Of a stretch of 64,000 nt of DNA, positions 17,181 to 25,432 are shown one piece after another. How positions within the stretch are numbered: position 1 is the first letter of the stretch; every line of letters starts with the position of its first letter. The stretch covers positions 1 to 64,000 of the forward strand of contig MKVQ01000020.1 of assembly GCA_001899635.1 (NCBI GenBank). The letters run 5' to 3'. The position numbers were made by a program, and so were the translations under genes. The notes beneath the pieces are model-generated. The model saw only the letters and a list, made by a program, of their open reading frames with translations. It was not told the DNA's origin and made no database searches. Source of the DNA: Myxococcales bacterium 68-20. GTDB lineage: Bacteria; Myxococcota_A; Polyangia; Polyangiales; Polyangiaceae.

Positions 17181-19742
17181 TCAGGTGCCGATGCGCTCGA
17201 GGGTGAGGACAGGTCTTGCTGCCTCACGCGAGCGGACGAGGTCGATCGACGCATCGAAGAACCAGTCGTTGTCCTCCTCCGAGTCGAGAAGGATCTGCCG
17301 CACGCGCCAGGTCTCCGCCGTCTCCGCGGAGCTGCGGTCGATCGTCGTGTGCTTCGGGCTTCGCGCCTCGGGATCGACGCGAATGAGCTGGTGCGCCTCG
17401 AAGAACGGCGCGAGTGTCTTCTCGATCTCGATCGCCTTGCTTGCCTCGAGCTCGGGTGCCGGTGCGACGATGCGCGCCGCCTCGAGCCAGTCGCGGCGCG
17501 AGAGCGCACGGACGAGCCGGAAGATCTCGTTGCGCACCAGGACGGTGAACGCCTTCTCGTCCTTCGTGACGTCGTGCGAGCCGGCCGGCTCGAGCTCCTC
17601 GCGCACGGGCGTCGGCTCGAAGAGCTCGTGCGGGTTCTTCAGGCGCTCCCACTCGTCGAGCAGGCTCGAGTCGACCTGACGGACGACGGCGCCGAACGTC
17701 GTGATGATGTCGTCGACGTCCTCGTCCTTCGCCCACGCCGGGACGGTCTGGACGAGCGTCTTGTAGACGTCCGAGAGGTAGCGGAGGAGGAGCCCCTCGA
17801 CGCGCTCGAGCCCGTACTCGCGCACGTACTCCTGGAAGGACATCACCGACTCGACCATCTCGCGCGCGATCGACTTCGGCCTGATGTTCTCGGCCTTCAC
17901 CCACGGATGCTTCCGCGCGAAGGCATTGAAGCTGTCGTAGACGACGTCGCGATTCGGCTTCGGGTACTCGAGCTTCTCCAGCTCCGCCATGCGCTCGTCG
18001 TATTCGACGCCGGCGGCCTTGAGCTCGGCGACCTTCTCGCCCTTCAGCTTGTCGAGCTGGCGGCGGAGGATCTGATCCGGATCCTCGAGGATCGACTCGA
18101 CGAACGTGAGCACGTCGAGCGCGTAGGTTCCCGAGTCTTCCGGTGACCACTCGTCTCGACGGCCGAGGATGTCGAGGAGGTAGAGCGAGAGCGCGTGGTG
18201 GAGCGAGAAGTCCTCGCCGAGATCCGCGTTCACCACCGGGTAGCGACGCCCGTCGTCGTCGTACTCCCACTCGAGGATGCCGGCCTCGCGGAGCGTCTTC
18301 ACCATCTCGATCGCCTGGCGGCCGAGGATGCGCTGCTGCGCCTTCCGCTCGTGCGACGCCTTGATGAGGCGCGCGAGCCCCATGCATCCCCCGCCCTCCT
18401 CGCGGGAGAGGACGTTGACGACCATCCCGTGCGAGAGCGAGAAGCGCGAGACGAGCGCCTCGGGGAGCGAGGTCACGAGCCGATCGAACGTCGACTTGTC
18501 CCAGTGGACGTAGCCCCACTCCGGGGGCTTCTTTCGCACGAGCTTCCGCTTCTTGCCCGGATCGTTGCCGGCCTTCGCCTCGAGACGGAGGTTCTCGATC
18601 ACGTGCTCGGGCGCCTGCGCGACGACGCTGCCCGCGGTGTCGAAGCCCTTTCGCCCGGCGCGGCCGCTGATCTGCTGGAAGTCGCGCACGCTCAGGATCG
18701 ACGTCTTCTCGCCGTCGAACTTGCAGAGCCGCGTGAAGAGGACGCTGCGGATCGGGACGTTCACGCCGACGCCGAGCGTGTCGGTGCCGCTGATGATCTT
18801 GAGAAGGCCGCGCTGCGCGAGCTTCTCGACGATGAGACGGTACTTGGGGAGGAGACCCGCGTGGTGGACGCCGATGCCGTGACGGAGGAAGCGCTGGATC
18901 TCCCGGCCGTAGGGGCTGTCGAAGCGCGCGCCCTTCAGCGCCTCCACGATCGCCTTCTTCTCCTCCTTCGTGCAGTAGTCCACGCTCATCAGGTTCTGCG
19001 CTTCCTCCGCGCAGGCCCGCTGGGTGAAGTTGACGAGGTAGACCGGCGCCTTCCCCTTCGCGATGAGCTCGTGGACCGTCTCGTGGAGGGGTGTATCGCG
19101 GTACTCGAAGTCGAGCGGCACCGGGCGATCGTTCGAGCGCACCACCGCGGTCCGCTGGCCGTTCGCGGCGGTGAGGTGCTTCTGGAACGGTTCGGGATCG
19201 CCGAACGTCGCGCTCATGAGGAGGAAGCGCGCGTTCGGGAGCGCGAGCAGGGGCACCTGCCAGGCGACGCCGCGATCGCGATCGGCGTAGTAGTGGAACT
19301 CGTCGATGATCACGACGTCGACGTCGGCGCGCGGCCCTTCGGCGAGCGCCATGTTCGCGAGCACCTCCGCGGTCGCGCACACGATCGGAGCGTCGCGGTT
19401 GACCGTCGCGTCGCCCGTCATGAGGCCGACGTTCTCCGCGCCGAACGCGCGCACGAGCGCGAAGAACTTCTCGTTCGCGAGCGCCTTGATCGGGCACGTA
19501 TAGAAGGAGCGCTCGCCGCGCACGAGCGCGTAGTAGTGGGCGGCCTCCGCGACGAGCGACTTGCCCGAGCCGGTCGGCGTGTTGAGGATGACGTTCGCGC
19601 CCTCGAAGATCTCGAGGATGGCCTCTTCCTGCGCGGGGTAGAGGTCGAGCCCGCGGGAGCCGACGTACGCGAGGAACGCGCTCAGGATGGCGTCGCTCGG
19701 TGCGTCGCTGGGAGGCAGGTCTCTGAGCGTGGCTTCGGCCAT
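17181..19742 (-). CDS. Ski2-like DEAD/DEAH-box helicase with DUF3516-type C-terminus
   Basis: 853 residues from ATG 19742 (an in-frame ATG at 19757 is possible). Superfamily 2 motifs in order: Q-like YPAQEEAI; Walker A TPTGSGKS (55-62, K61); DEFH Walker B (147-150); SAT (177-179); GVHHAGLLPKYR; SGTDTLGVGVNVP; and motif VI QQISGRAGRKG (357-366). This is the Ski2/Mtr4 arrangement. The remaining ~480 residues match the long C-terminal region of bacterial DUF3516 helicases. Such enzymes unwind RNA or DNA with ATP; the substrate is unknown. First gene of a three-gene operon with the SH3-like and sigma-like proteins. Confidence 0.9.
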   Translation of the reverse strand: MAEATLRDLPPSDAPSDAILSAFLAYVGSRGLDLYPAQEEAILEIFEGANVILNTPTGSGKSLVAEAAHYYALVRGERSFYTCPIKALANEKFFALVRAFGAENVGLMTGDATVNRDAPIVCATAEVLANMALAEGPRADVDVVIIDEFHYYADRDRGVAWQVPLLALPNARFLLMSATFGDPEPFQKHLTAANGQRTAVVRSNDRPVPLDFEYRDTPLHETVHELIAKGKAPVYLVNFTQRACAEEAQNLMSVDYCTKEEKKAIVEALKGARFDSPYGREIQRFLRHGIGVHHAGLLPKYRLIVEKLAQRGLLKIISGTDTLGVGVNVPIRSVLFTRLCKFDGEKTSILSVRDFQQISGRAGRKGFDTAGSVVAQAPEHVIENLRLEAKAGNDPGKKRKLVRKKPPEWGYVHWDKSTFDRLVTSLPEALVSRFSLSHGMVVNVLSREEGGGCMGLARLIKASHERKAQQRILGRQAIEMVKTLREAGILEWEYDDDGRRYPVVNADLGEDFSLHHALSLYLLDILGRRDEWSPEDSGTYALDVLTFVESILEDPDQILRRQLDKLKGEKVAELKAAGVEYDERMAELEKLEYPKPNRDVVYDSFNAFARKHPWVKAENIRPKSIAREMVESVMSFQEYVREYGLERVEGLLLRYLSDVYKTLVQTVPAWAKDEDVDDIITTFGAVVRQVDSSLLDEWERLKNPHELFEPTPVREELEPAGSHDVTKDEKAFTVLVRNEIFRLVRALSRRDWLEAARIVAPAPELEASKAIEIEKTLAPFFEAHQLIRVDPEARSPKHTTIDRSSAETAETWRVRQILLDSEEDNDWFFDASIDLVRSREAARPVLTLERIGT

Positions 19743-20132
19743 AGGACCGCTCACCATACTCGATCGAGCGCGCCGATCACCGCACCGCCGCCGGTTTCGC
19801 GAGGAAACACCGTCCCGTAGCGCTCGGCGACCAAACCTCGACCGCAAGCGCTCACCCCCACGGCCTCCATTCCACCCGACTCACCACTCGGGATACCGGC
19901 CGCGGTGACCAACCACGACCGACGCCGCGGCGACGATGGGCCACTCAGGCCCTCAGGCCAGGCCAGATCCGGATGCGCGGCCCGGCGCCCTGAGGGACGG
20001 AACCGGCAGCTGGGCTTCGTCGGATCCATGATCACTCCGCAGGCGCGGGCCCCGATCCGCGTGCCGACGGCGAGATCGACGATGCGTGTACTTCTCATGC
20101 GCCGGCACCTCGCTTGCTATCCAGCTCTGTCG
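19743..20132. other. Divergent intergenic region
   Basis: 390 bp between the helicase start (minus) and the Cys-pair protein start (plus). Frames across it lack motifs and codon bias. It should carry promoters for both genes; no convincing sigma-70 boxes or hairpins were picked out by eye. Confidence 0.5.
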
Positions 20133-20531
20133 ATGAGCCGCCTGAGTCAATGGGTCTCGATTGGGGTGCTCGCCTGCATCGCCGCGGTCGCCGCGAGCGC
20201 AGAGGCCGCTCCGAAGAAGAAGAAACGCCCGACCCAGGCCAAGGTCGCGAAGACCGAAGAAGCGGCGCCCGAGTTCGACAAGCAGGCCGCCATCAGCGCC
20301 ATCGGCGAGATCAATCTCCAGAAGTGCAAGGCGACGAACGCCGCGAAGGGCGAAGGCCACGTGACAATCACGTTCGCTCCCGCGGGCTTCGCCGAGAGCG
20401 CTCTCGTCGACAAGGGCCCGTGGCTCGGCACCCCAGTGGCCAAGTGCATGGCGCGAGAGTTCAAGAAGGCGAAGGTCCCCGCCTTCAAAGGCGACCCCGT
20501 AACCGTGGGCAAGTCGTTCCAGTTCGAGTGA
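20133..20531 (+). CDS. Small exported Cys-pair protein, AgmX/PglI-like
   Basis: 132 residues from ATG 20133 (MSRLSQWVSIGVLACIAAVA), with a signal peptide cleaved near AEAA. A basic linker (KKKKRPTQAKVAK) follows. The core has C65 (NLQKCKATN), the strand GHVTITFAPAGF, GTPVAKCMAREF with C105, then VPAFKGDPVTVGKSF. This is the same two-Cys pattern as the lipoprotein at 9493-9960 but without a lipobox, so a soluble periplasmic version. Function unknown. Three palindromic repeats follow downstream. Confidence 0.7.
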   Translation: MSRLSQWVSIGVLACIAAVAASAEAAPKKKKRPTQAKVAKTEEAAPEFDKQAAISAIGEINLQKCKATNAAKGEGHVTITFAPAGFAESALVDKGPWLGTPVAKCMAREFKKAKVPAFKGDPVTVGKSFQFE

Positions 20532-20556
20532 CCCGACGCGCCGGTGCGCCTCCGCC

Positions 20557-20748
20557 AGGTCGTTAACCCCACTTAACGACCTCGCGAAGCATGGACACCC
20601 GCGCCGACGAAGGGCCGCGCCGGTTGCTCCTCCGCAAGGTCGCTAACCCCACTAACGACCTCGTGAAGCATGGACGACGTGCCGACGAGGAGCGCGCCTG
20701 ACGCGCCGGTGCTCCTCCGCGAGGTCGTTAACCCCACTTAACGACCTC
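20557..20748. repeat. Three tandem ~80-85-bp units with a TTAA-containing hairpin
   Basis: Three copies of a unit (roughly GCGCCGGTG-CTCCTCCGC, then a palindrome, then GCGAAGCATGGAC). The palindrome arms are AGGTCGTTAA and TTAACGACCT around the loop CCCCAC at 20557-20582 (copy 1) and 20722-20747 (copy 3, one base pair longer on each side). Copy 2 at 20637-20661 has one substitution and one deletion. Spacing is 80 and 85 bp. No T tract follows, so these are not ordinary terminators; they look like a REP/BIME-type intergenic palindrome array. The stretch 20532-20882 holds no gene. Confidence 0.8.
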
Positions 20749-20882
20749 GCGAAGCGTGGACGACGCGCGTATCGAGCTCGGACCGGCGGCGAGGCTGGAC
20801 CGGTCATCGCGTGAAGCGAGCGCTCGTAGTCGTGTGCCAACTCTCTCGTCGGGCGCGCCGATCCCAATGGTAGAGTTCGACC

Positions 20883-21641
20883 GTGAAGCAGCGGCGCCGC
20901 ACGCCTATCCTCGTCGGCCTCATCGCGATCAGCTTCGCCTTCGTGTCGTCGGCCGGCGAGCGCGAGGCGCGCGCGGAGGACGACCCAGACCGTGACCCGG
21001 ATCGCGAGACGGCAGACGGCTCGGACGAGTGCAGAGAGTTCTACGACGAGAACACGCGGCAGCTCCTCGCGTGGGAGAAGAAGCAGCCGGCGGTGCCGTA
21101 CCGGTACCCGCGCGAGCAGACGGTCGGCCACGCACCATGGGGGCAGTTCTTCTCGAGCGTGGGCCACTCCGGCGAGCTGCTACTCGCCACGCTCCTCCCG
21201 CACGTCGGCGCGCAGTTCCGAGGTGACTCGCCCGCGGCGCACGTCGCCTGGCCATGGACGGTGCTCGTGTTCGGTCCGATGTACTCGTGCACGCGCAAGA
21301 AGGAGACGTTCGTCGTCCACGGACACCGCGCGCACCGTCTCCTCGTCGAGCCCGCGGTCGTCTCGAGCAATCGCGGCGTCGGGTTCTCGGTGCGACCCGG
21401 CTATCGGTTCATCTGGCACCCGACCTCGTGGGTCGTCGGCCCGGGCATCGGCCTCGGTTCCACGATCGAGATCAAGGGCAACCGGGAGCCCTTCCGCTAC
21501 TCGATCGGTCCCGAGCTCGTCGCGCACTTCGGCACGTGCTGCCGATCGTCGTACTTCACGCTCGCGATCCGCTACGACCACTTCTTCAAGGGCACGAACC
21601 GCGACATCGTCGGCGCGAGCCTCGGCTACACCTTCTTCTGA
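20883..21641 (+). CDS. Outer-membrane beta-barrel protein
   Basis: 252 residues from GTG 20883. The signal peptide is MKQRRRTPILVGLIAISFAF with cleavage near ARAED. An acidic Asp/Arg segment and a Cys-containing segment follow, then amphipathic strands (VEPAVVSSNRGVGFSVRPGY, VVGPGIGLGSTIEIKG, RYSIGPELVAHFG, YFTLAIRYDHFF). It ends VGASLGYTFF, the C-terminal Phe typical of outer-membrane barrels recognised by Bam. Function unknown. Its end overlaps the convergent tetR-type gene by 16 bp. Confidence 0.7.
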   Translation: MKQRRRTPILVGLIAISFAFVSSAGEREARAEDDPDRDPDRETADGSDECREFYDENTRQLLAWEKKQPAVPYRYPREQTVGHAPWGQFFSSVGHSGELLLATLLPHVGAQFRGDSPAAHVAWPWTVLVFGPMYSCTRKKETFVVHGHRAHRLLVEPAVVSSNRGVGFSVRPGYRFIWHPTSWVVGPGIGLGSTIEIKGNREPFRYSIGPELVAHFGTCCRSSYFTLAIRYDHFFKGTNRDIVGASLGYTFF

Positions 21642-22378
21642 CTCGGACGCTTGTCGACGGCCCTGTCGCTCGGCTTGTCGGACTTGTCGAGCACGCGCGT
21701 GCTGCTCTCTTCCTTCGCGCGGCTGCCCGGCACGTCCTCGTGCTGCGCGAGCCACTCGTCGTCGACGAGGTAGCGCAACAGTAGGTCGACGAGCTCTTCC
21801 ACGAGCGCCTTGTCGTTCAGCCCCGCGGGGCTCTCGAGGAGCATCGCAAGCATCGTCGCCCGGACGCTCTGGAACGCGACGAACGCGGCTGCGTCGACGT
21901 TCTTGCGCCGGATCGGCGCGCCCGTCGCGGTGAGGAAGTGACGGACGAGCGCGATCACGCGGAGGTCGAACGAGTGAATCCGATCGGCCTTCGTCGAGCG
22001 GAGGCCCTCCATCGCGAGCACACGGTGCATCCCCGGTGATGCCTGGTAGAGCGCGAGCATTCCTTGAACACAGCCGGCGACGGTCTCGCGCGGGGACCTC
22101 GCGAGGTTGTTGTCGCTCAGCACTTCCTGCATGAGGACGATCGCTCGCTCGAACTCGCGCTCCTGCAGCGCGTCGAAGATCGCGTCGCGGTGCGAGAAGT
22201 ATTGGTAGAGCGTTCCGACGCTCACGCCTGCGACTTCCGCGATGCGGGTCGTGGTCGCAGAATCCGGTCCCTCACGCTCCAGAACCTGAACGGTGGCCTC
22301 CAGGATGGCGTGGACCGTCGTCTGCGAACGCGCTTGTTGCGGTCGTTTTCGAGGCTCCTTCGTCTTCTTCGTGGCCAT
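21626..22378 (-). CDS. TetR/AcrR-family transcriptional regulator
   Basis: 250 residues from ATG 22378. After the basic leader KKTKEPRKRPQQARS comes the TetR helix-turn-helix: VHAILEATVQVLEREG, TTTRIAEVAGVSVGTLYQYF and the following HRDAIFDAL (residues ~18-66). The ligand-binding part has a TetR_C-like pattern (VAGCVQGMLALYQASPGMHR). The tail (SSTRVLDKSDKPSDRAVDK) is charged and unusual. It is divergent from the ketosynthase gene with 65 bp between the starts and a small palindrome touching its own start, so it probably represses itself and its neighbour. Confidence 0.9.
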   Translation of the reverse strand: MATKKTKEPRKRPQQARSQTTVHAILEATVQVLEREGPDSATTTRIAEVAGVSVGTLYQYFSHRDAIFDALQEREFERAIVLMQEVLSDNNLARSPRETVAGCVQGMLALYQASPGMHRVLAMEGLRSTKADRIHSFDLRVIALVRHFLTATGAPIRRKNVDAAAFVAFQSVRATMLAMLLESPAGLNDKALVEELVDLLLRYLVDDEWLAQHEDVPGSRAKEESSTRVLDKSDKPSDRAVDKRPSQKKV

Positions 22379-22379
22379 G

Positions 22380-22392
22380 TTCAGAAACTGAA
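22380..22392. promoter_or_regulatory. Candidate TetR-type operator
   Basis: Perfect inverted repeat TTCAG-AAA-CTGAA directly upstream of the tetR-type start codon, in the 65-bp divergent region shared with the ketosynthase gene. Position suits autorepression, but the arms are only 5 bp, so binding is inferred. Confidence 0.4.
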
Positions 22393-22443
22393 ACGAATGC
22401 GAATGGACCGTCGTCGGGCGGACATGGATACTCCAGCGCTGTC

Positions 22444-24087
22444 GTGCATGAAAGCCGGACAAGACAAGGGCGTCGCATCGGCGTCTACGGTTGGGGAATC
22501 GTAGCCCCAGGCGCGAGGAACATTGCTGCCCTCGAAGCGCTCCTCCGCAATGGAAAGACCGCGCTCGAGACAGCCTCGAGGGCCGAGCTGGGCGAAGGGC
22601 TCTTCGCAGTCGGCGAACCAGAGTTCGCAATCGACGACTACGTCGGCTGGATCGCCGAGCGTAAGGGCGAAGCGTTCGCCACGCGGCTGAAGAAGAAGAT
22701 GGGCGACAACGTCCTCTTCGCGCTCGGAGCCACGGTTCAGGCGATGCAGTGCAACGCCAAGCTCGAGGGTATCGCGCGAGAGCTCGATGAGGCCTGCCAC
22801 GTCTACGTCGGCTCTGGCGTCGGTGATCTCCCGCAGAGCTACGACGCTGCGCGCTCGCTCGACAAGGCGACCCGCGCCTGGAACCAGTTCTGGGCCGACC
22901 CGAGCCGCTGCGCTGCGCTCAGAGCGTTCATGGAGACCGGCACGGCCGCCGGCGCGCCCCCTCCGGCCGATCCGAAGACCTTCCCGGTCGACAGCGAAGA
23001 GCGCCTCGAAGCACGCCTCGCGTGGGACGCGTACTGGGCGGAGCGCTCGTCGAGCCTGAAGGACTTCCTCCGTCGCATGATGGAAATCGAGGCGATCGGA
23101 AGCACCGACGAAGGTCCCGAGAGCCAGCCCGGCTCGCGACCGAAGCCGCTCTCCGACAAGGCTCATCTCGACGCCATTCGCCGGCGCGTGCGCGCGCTCC
23201 GTGCGCTGCTCGACGAGATCGGCTGCCCGCCGCCTCCGTGGACGGCGGTGAGCCCCGATCTGATCTGGAACATCCAGAACGCTCCGGCCGCGCAGATCAC
23301 GATGCTGCTCGACGTGCACGGCGCCGCGTGGGCGCCCGTCGGCGCGTGCTCGACGTTCGGCGTCGCGCTGAAGTGCGGGCGCGACGCGATCCTCCGCGGC
23401 GAAGCGAAGATGGCGATCGTCGGGACGACCGATCCGCGCCCCGATCCGGCGCTCGTCGGCGCGTTCCACGAGGCGCGCGTGATGGCGGGCACCGGCGAGG
23501 TGAACGCGCCCTTCACGACGCTGCGCGGGACGCACCTCTCCGGAGGCTCCTGCATCTGGATCATCGGCGACGAGGAGTACTTCAGCGCGCGCGGGCTCAC
23601 GCCGGTGGGCGGCTGGGTCGACGGCATCGCGCTCTCCTCCGACGCCGAGCACATCATCACGCCGTCGGTCTCCGGACCGAAGCGCGCGATGACGAGGGCG
23701 TTCGCAGAGGCCGGCGTCGGGCCGAAGGACATCGCGATCGCCGACCTCCACGCGACCGGAACGCCGGGCGATCTCAACGAGCTCTCGCTCGTCGAGAGCT
23801 TCGTCGGCGACCACACGCGCATCACCGCGCGCAAGGGTCAGCTCGGCCACGGGATGGCCAACTCGGGCGGCTGGGAGCTCACGGCGCTCGCGCTCGGCCT
23901 TGGCGCCGGCGAGGCCGTCTCGACCGGGATCGAAGCGAGCCAGCTCCACCCGAACATCCGCCGGCCCCAGGCGATCGTGGGCACGACCGCCCCCATCGGC
24001 GCCGAGGGCCAGGAAAAGGTCGGCTTCAAGCTGATGCTCGGCATCGGCGGCATCACGTGCTGCGTCGTGATGAGCGCGGCCAAGTAG
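22444..24087 (+). CDS. Beta-ketoacyl synthase family protein
   Basis: 547 residues from GTG 22444. The thiolase-fold ketosynthase triad is present: C302 in VGACSTFG, H436 in LHATGTPGD (the HGTGT motif) and H469 in LGHGMANSGG (the GHxxxxxG motif). These enzymes condense acyl thioesters with malonyl units. It is longer than FabF (about 410 residues) because of an extra charged segment at about residues 145-260, so it is not ordinary fatty-acid FabF. No acyl carrier protein or other biosynthesis genes adjoin. Probably controlled by the divergent TetR protein. The specific substrate is unknown. Confidence 0.8.
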   Translation: MHESRTRQGRRIGVYGWGIVAPGARNIAALEALLRNGKTALETASRAELGEGLFAVGEPEFAIDDYVGWIAERKGEAFATRLKKKMGDNVLFALGATVQAMQCNAKLEGIARELDEACHVYVGSGVGDLPQSYDAARSLDKATRAWNQFWADPSRCAALRAFMETGTAAGAPPPADPKTFPVDSEERLEARLAWDAYWAERSSSLKDFLRRMMEIEAIGSTDEGPESQPGSRPKPLSDKAHLDAIRRRVRALRALLDEIGCPPPPWTAVSPDLIWNIQNAPAAQITMLLDVHGAAWAPVGACSTFGVALKCGRDAILRGEAKMAIVGTTDPRPDPALVGAFHEARVMAGTGEVNAPFTTLRGTHLSGGSCIWIIGDEEYFSARGLTPVGGWVDGIALSSDAEHIITPSVSGPKRAMTRAFAEAGVGPKDIAIADLHATGTPGDLNELSLVESFVGDHTRITARKGQLGHGMANSGGWELTALALGLGAGEAVSTGIEASQLHPNIRRPQAIVGTTAPIGAEGQEKVGFKLMLGIGGITCCVVMSAAK

Positions 24088-24123
24088 CCGCGTCGACGAC
24101 CAAGCGCGAGCGGAGCGCCGCAC

Positions 24124-24147
24124 CGGGCCCGGGATTTTGAGGGCCCG
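24124..24147 (+). terminator. Hairpin after the ketosynthase gene
   Basis: Perfect 7-bp inverted repeat CGGGCCC (24124-24130) and GGGCCCG (24141-24147) with a 10-nt loop, 37 bp past the ketosynthase stop. There is no clear T tract, so a terminator role is likely rather than certain. Confidence 0.45.
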
Positions 24148-24213
24148 AGCCAAAGGAAGCGCCGCCGATGTTGCGCGCCAGAGAAAGGCGCTGTAGATCG
24201 TCCGTGCCCACTC

Positions 24214-24302
24214 AGGAGAGGTGACCGAGTGGCCGAAGGTACCCGCTTGCTAAGCGGGCGTCGGTCAAAAGCCGACCGCGGGTTCGAATCCCGCCCTCTC
24301 CG
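24214..24302 (+). tRNA. tRNA-Ser (anticodon GCU)
   Basis: Class II cloverleaf: acceptor GGAGAGG (24214-24220) pairs with CCTCTCC (24295-24301), discriminator G24302. The anticodon stem is CCCGC/GCGGG with loop TTGCTAA, anticodon GCT. There is a long variable arm, and the T arm contains GGTTCGAATC. The 3' CCA is not encoded. It reads AGC/AGU serine codons. A tyrosine-recombinase remnant begins immediately downstream, as expected for a tRNA used as an integration site. Confidence 0.95.
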
Positions 24303-24572
24303 CAAAGATTCGCTGACATAGCTGCTGGGTGGACCCGGAAGGTGGCCCGCAGCGGGATTCACGAGGGACTCGGGGAGCTGCGCGAAGGGCTTACCGAGGG
24401 TCCCTGCGCTGAGGTCCTCGGCGCGCTTCACGTAGCCCAGCGTCGTCTGGAGCGCATCGTGGCCCGCACGACTCATGATCGCCTGCATCGGCACGCCGCT
24501 CATGGCGAGCCAGGTGATCCCGCTGTCGCGCCAGGATCGGAAGCTGGCTTGGACGGTCGTCGCGGTGTCCAT
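24303..24572 (-). pseudogene. C-terminal fragment of a tyrosine recombinase (integrase)
   Basis: Reading leftward from 24572, the frame encodes SFRSWRDSGITWLAMSGVPM and then IMSRAGHDALQTTLGYVKRA. This is the end of a phage/ICE integrase catalytic domain with the second catalytic Arg (in WRDSG), the His of AGHD and the nucleophilic Tyr of LGYVK. The N-terminal four-fifths of the protein is missing, and the frame runs into the tRNA without its own stop, so the gene is dead. Its position abutting the tRNA-Ser 3' end is the normal place for int genes of integrated elements. Confidence 0.75.
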
Positions 24573-24716
24573 AAAGAGGGCGGTGCGCGTGATTGATCCT
24601 CACCCGCTTCCGTGGACACCCCGAGTAGCGCGAGTATCCGCGAGGCTAGTTGGAAGAGGACGTCACCACGGTTGCGCCTCCCTCGACCGTCGCTTCAAGC
24701 TGTGGGAAGAAGACGC

Positions 24717-25391
24717 GTGCTCAGCGTCCACCCCTATCGAACCAGCGAAAGCGGGCGTGAGCACGATTGTCCGCTTTGCCATCGCCCTCTTGAGCGCCTT
24801 CCGTCTGCAACCTGCGCGACCTGCGGTCTACGGTGGCGGGTGCTCGGCAGCGAGGAAGAGATCGCCCCACGAGACCTTGTCTCGGACGAACCACGGCTAC
24901 CCTTTCGACTCCTTCTACGAGATTCAGGCGGATTCTCGTGGGTCGCCGTCCTTCTCTTCTTCGTGAGCGTTGGCTACGGCGGATCTTGGATCATCTGGTT
25001 CCTCCGCCATGGCACGTCAGGGCTTCTCGCGTGGGCCGCGCTTCTCGTTAGTCTCCCCTTGGGCCTTTTTTGGGGGACCTACTGCCTCGCTGCTCTCCTA
25101 CAACACCTGTTCCGTCGGTTCTTGCCGTCGCGGCTTGAAGCCGACCAGTCCACTCTGCATGTGAGGGTCTGGAACACGTGGGAAGGTCTCGTGTCCGGTT
25201 TTCGTCGTACGGACGCGACAGTGCCTCGTGACCAGATTGTGGGGGTCACGTTCCACACGGATCAAGGCGGGAACTCGCAACTGTTCATTGCCCATGCTTC
25301 CGGCCTGGCCTTCGGAACAGGTTGGAGTGGCACGAGAGAGGAAGCAACGCGGTTGGCCCAACCGATCTTGTGCTGGGCTTGCGTCACGTAG
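24717..25391 (+). CDS. Zinc-ribbon membrane protein, probably C-terminally altered
   Basis: 224 residues from GTG 24717, chosen for its GGGAAG site and because the zinc ribbon begins soon after; the frame is open back to 24612. A ribbon with CPLC and CATC (residues ~19-38) precedes two membrane segments (SWVAVLLFFVSVGYGGSWII and LLAWAALLVSLPLGLFWGTY). A cytoplasmic beta-rich domain follows (STLHVRVWNTW, DQIVGVTFHTDQGG, QLFIAHASGLAFGTGW). GC and codon bias look lower than in the flanks. The last residues (CWACVT) overlap a second integrase remnant, so the natural C-terminus may have been replaced. It lies between two integrase fragments, suggesting acquired cargo. Function unknown. Confidence 0.55.
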   Translation: MLSVHPYRTSESGREHDCPLCHRPLERLPSATCATCGLRWRVLGSEEEIAPRDLVSDEPRLPFRLLLRDSGGFSWVAVLLFFVSVGYGGSWIIWFLRHGTSGLLAWAALLVSLPLGLFWGTYCLAALLQHLFRRFLPSRLEADQSTLHVRVWNTWEGLVSGFRRTDATVPRDQIVGVTFHTDQGGNSQLFIAHASGLAFGTGWSGTREEATRLAQPILCWACVT

Positions 25392-25432
25392 CCGGGAGTC
25401 GCCTGTATCGCATCGTGACCTGCGATCAAGGC
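25376..25432 (-). pseudogene. Second, short tyrosine-recombinase remnant
   Basis: Nineteen codons on the minus strand read ALIAGHDAIQATPGYVTQA. They align with RAGHDALQTTLGYVKRA of the fragment at 24303-24572, including the His and Tyr positions; the DNA is roughly 70% alike by eye. No other recombinase motif survives here. It overlaps the ends of both neighbouring genes. Confidence 0.5.

Noticed and set aside
20557-20748. CRISPR-like array
   Set aside because: Only three units, palindrome-dominated, spacers not unique-length; no cas genes in the window.
22381-24153. 590-codon minus-strand frame opposite the ketosynthase
   Set aside because: Shadow of a gene with an intact catalytic triad.
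23838-24302. Continuation of the integrase fragment past the tRNA
   Set aside because: Reads through the tRNA-Ser and into the ketosynthase antisense; only 24303-24572 resembles a recombinase.
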